From: DATLMR01 sp035537555
Lineage (GTDB): Bacteria; Acidobacteriota; Blastocatellia; UBA7656
DNA: 6,037 bases
Assembly (NCBI GenBank): GCA_035537555.1
Contig: DATLMR010000246.1
Location: 1 to 6,037, forward strand
Reading direction: 5' to 3'
In this document: positions 5,699 to 6,037 of the stretch, in pieces
Position numbering within the stretch: the first letter of the stretch is position 1
Layout: each line of letters starts with the position of its first letter
The notes under the pieces: generated by a model
What the model saw: only the letters and a program-made list of their open reading frames with translations
Database searches by the model: none
Told to the model about the DNA's origin: nothing
Program-made: the position numbers and the translations under genes

Positions 5699-6037
5699 AT
5701 GAGGAAGGTCCTGGTGATTGGCTCGGGAGGAGCCGGTAAAACTACTTTTGCAAAACAGCTTGGAGCGCGGCTCGATGTCGAAGTAATCCATCTGGATTCC
5801 ATTTACTGGCATCCCGGGTGGGTGGAGACGTCGAAAGCCGAGTGGCTGAAGACAGTTGAAGAGCTTCTGAAACTAGACTCCTGGGTCATGGACGGGAATT
5901 ACTCGGGTACGCTCGATGTCAGGCTGCAAGCCTGTGACACGGTGATATTTCTGGATATATCGCGCCTGATTTGCCTCTGGCGTGTACTTAAAAGGCTGAT
6001 CAAATATCGAAACCGTAGCAGGCCGGATATGGCTGAA
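5699..6037 (+). CDS. P-loop nucleotide kinase-like protein, FlaR/topology-modulation type (3' end cut by window)
   Basis: The first 113 codons are present and the frame is open to the last base. The N-terminus RKVLVIGSGGAGKTTFAKQL carries a Walker A motif (G8-T15, with K14 binding phosphate). IHLDSIYWHPGW (30-41), VMDGNYSGTLDVRL (63-76), DTVIFLDISR (80-89) and LWRVLKR (93-99) follow in the order seen in adenylate-kinase-like P-loop proteins annotated as 'topology modulation protein' or FlaR. These are small cytoplasmic ATPases or kinases of poorly defined substrate, usually about 170-200 residues, so some 60-90 residues are probably missing. ATG at 5699 is chosen because family members begin a few residues before the first strand; AAAGG (5681-5685) is 13 bases upstream, rather far. 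An in-frame ATG at 5669 would add ten residues (MKSGKGSQID) but has no ribosome site. The old 'topology modulation' name is weakly supported. Confidence 0.88.
   Translation, partial: MRKVLVIGSGGAGKTTFAKQLGARLDVEVIHLDSIYWHPGWVETSKAEWLKTVEELLKLDSWVMDGNYSGTLDVRLQACDTVIFLDISRLICLWRVLKRLIKYRNRSRPDMAE

Overview
The window looks like a chromosomal segment from a GC-rich (roughly 60% by eye) bacterium. Every supported gene is on the + strand and there are no RNA genes, insertion sequences or CRISPR arrays. An exported c-type cytochrome with two CxxCH haem motifs suggests a Gram-negative, respiring organism. AGG, AGA and ATA codons are fairly common despite the high GC. That recalls Desulfobacterota-like or other uncultured environmental lineages, but the sequence does not settle the taxonomy.

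Left part (1-2538): a small ORF with a Gly/Lys/Ser/Thr-rich tail (2-229), a structured 206-base gap with a strong hairpin and two smaller inverted repeats, then a 700-residue protein of unrecognised family (436-2538). The large protein has a C-terminal stretch that may be a remote protein-kinase/LanM-like catalytic segment. Whether the small protein is its partner or substrate is speculation, but the pair is the best candidate in the window for an undescribed system.

Middle (2539-3400): a probable extended -10 promoter and a hairpin-bearing leader precede an SRPBCC-fold protein (2633-3076). A 324-base non-coding stretch follows. It holds a stem-loop after the SRPBCC gene, a sigma70-type promoter (TTGACA, 17 bases, TAGAGT) and a possible 16-codon leader peptide that ends in an ATGA overlap with the next gene.

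Right part (3401-6037): a 553-residue exported di-haem cytochrome c of the RoxA-like/di-haem peroxidase group is followed after 78 bases by a four-helix membrane protein of the DUF3995 type, probably cotranscribed. After a short gap with a 9-base direct repeat comes the first 113 codons of a P-loop, adenylate-kinase-like (FlaR / topology-modulation type) protein that runs off the window. Apart from the cytochrome/DUF3995 pair, the genes look like neighbours rather than parts of one pathway.
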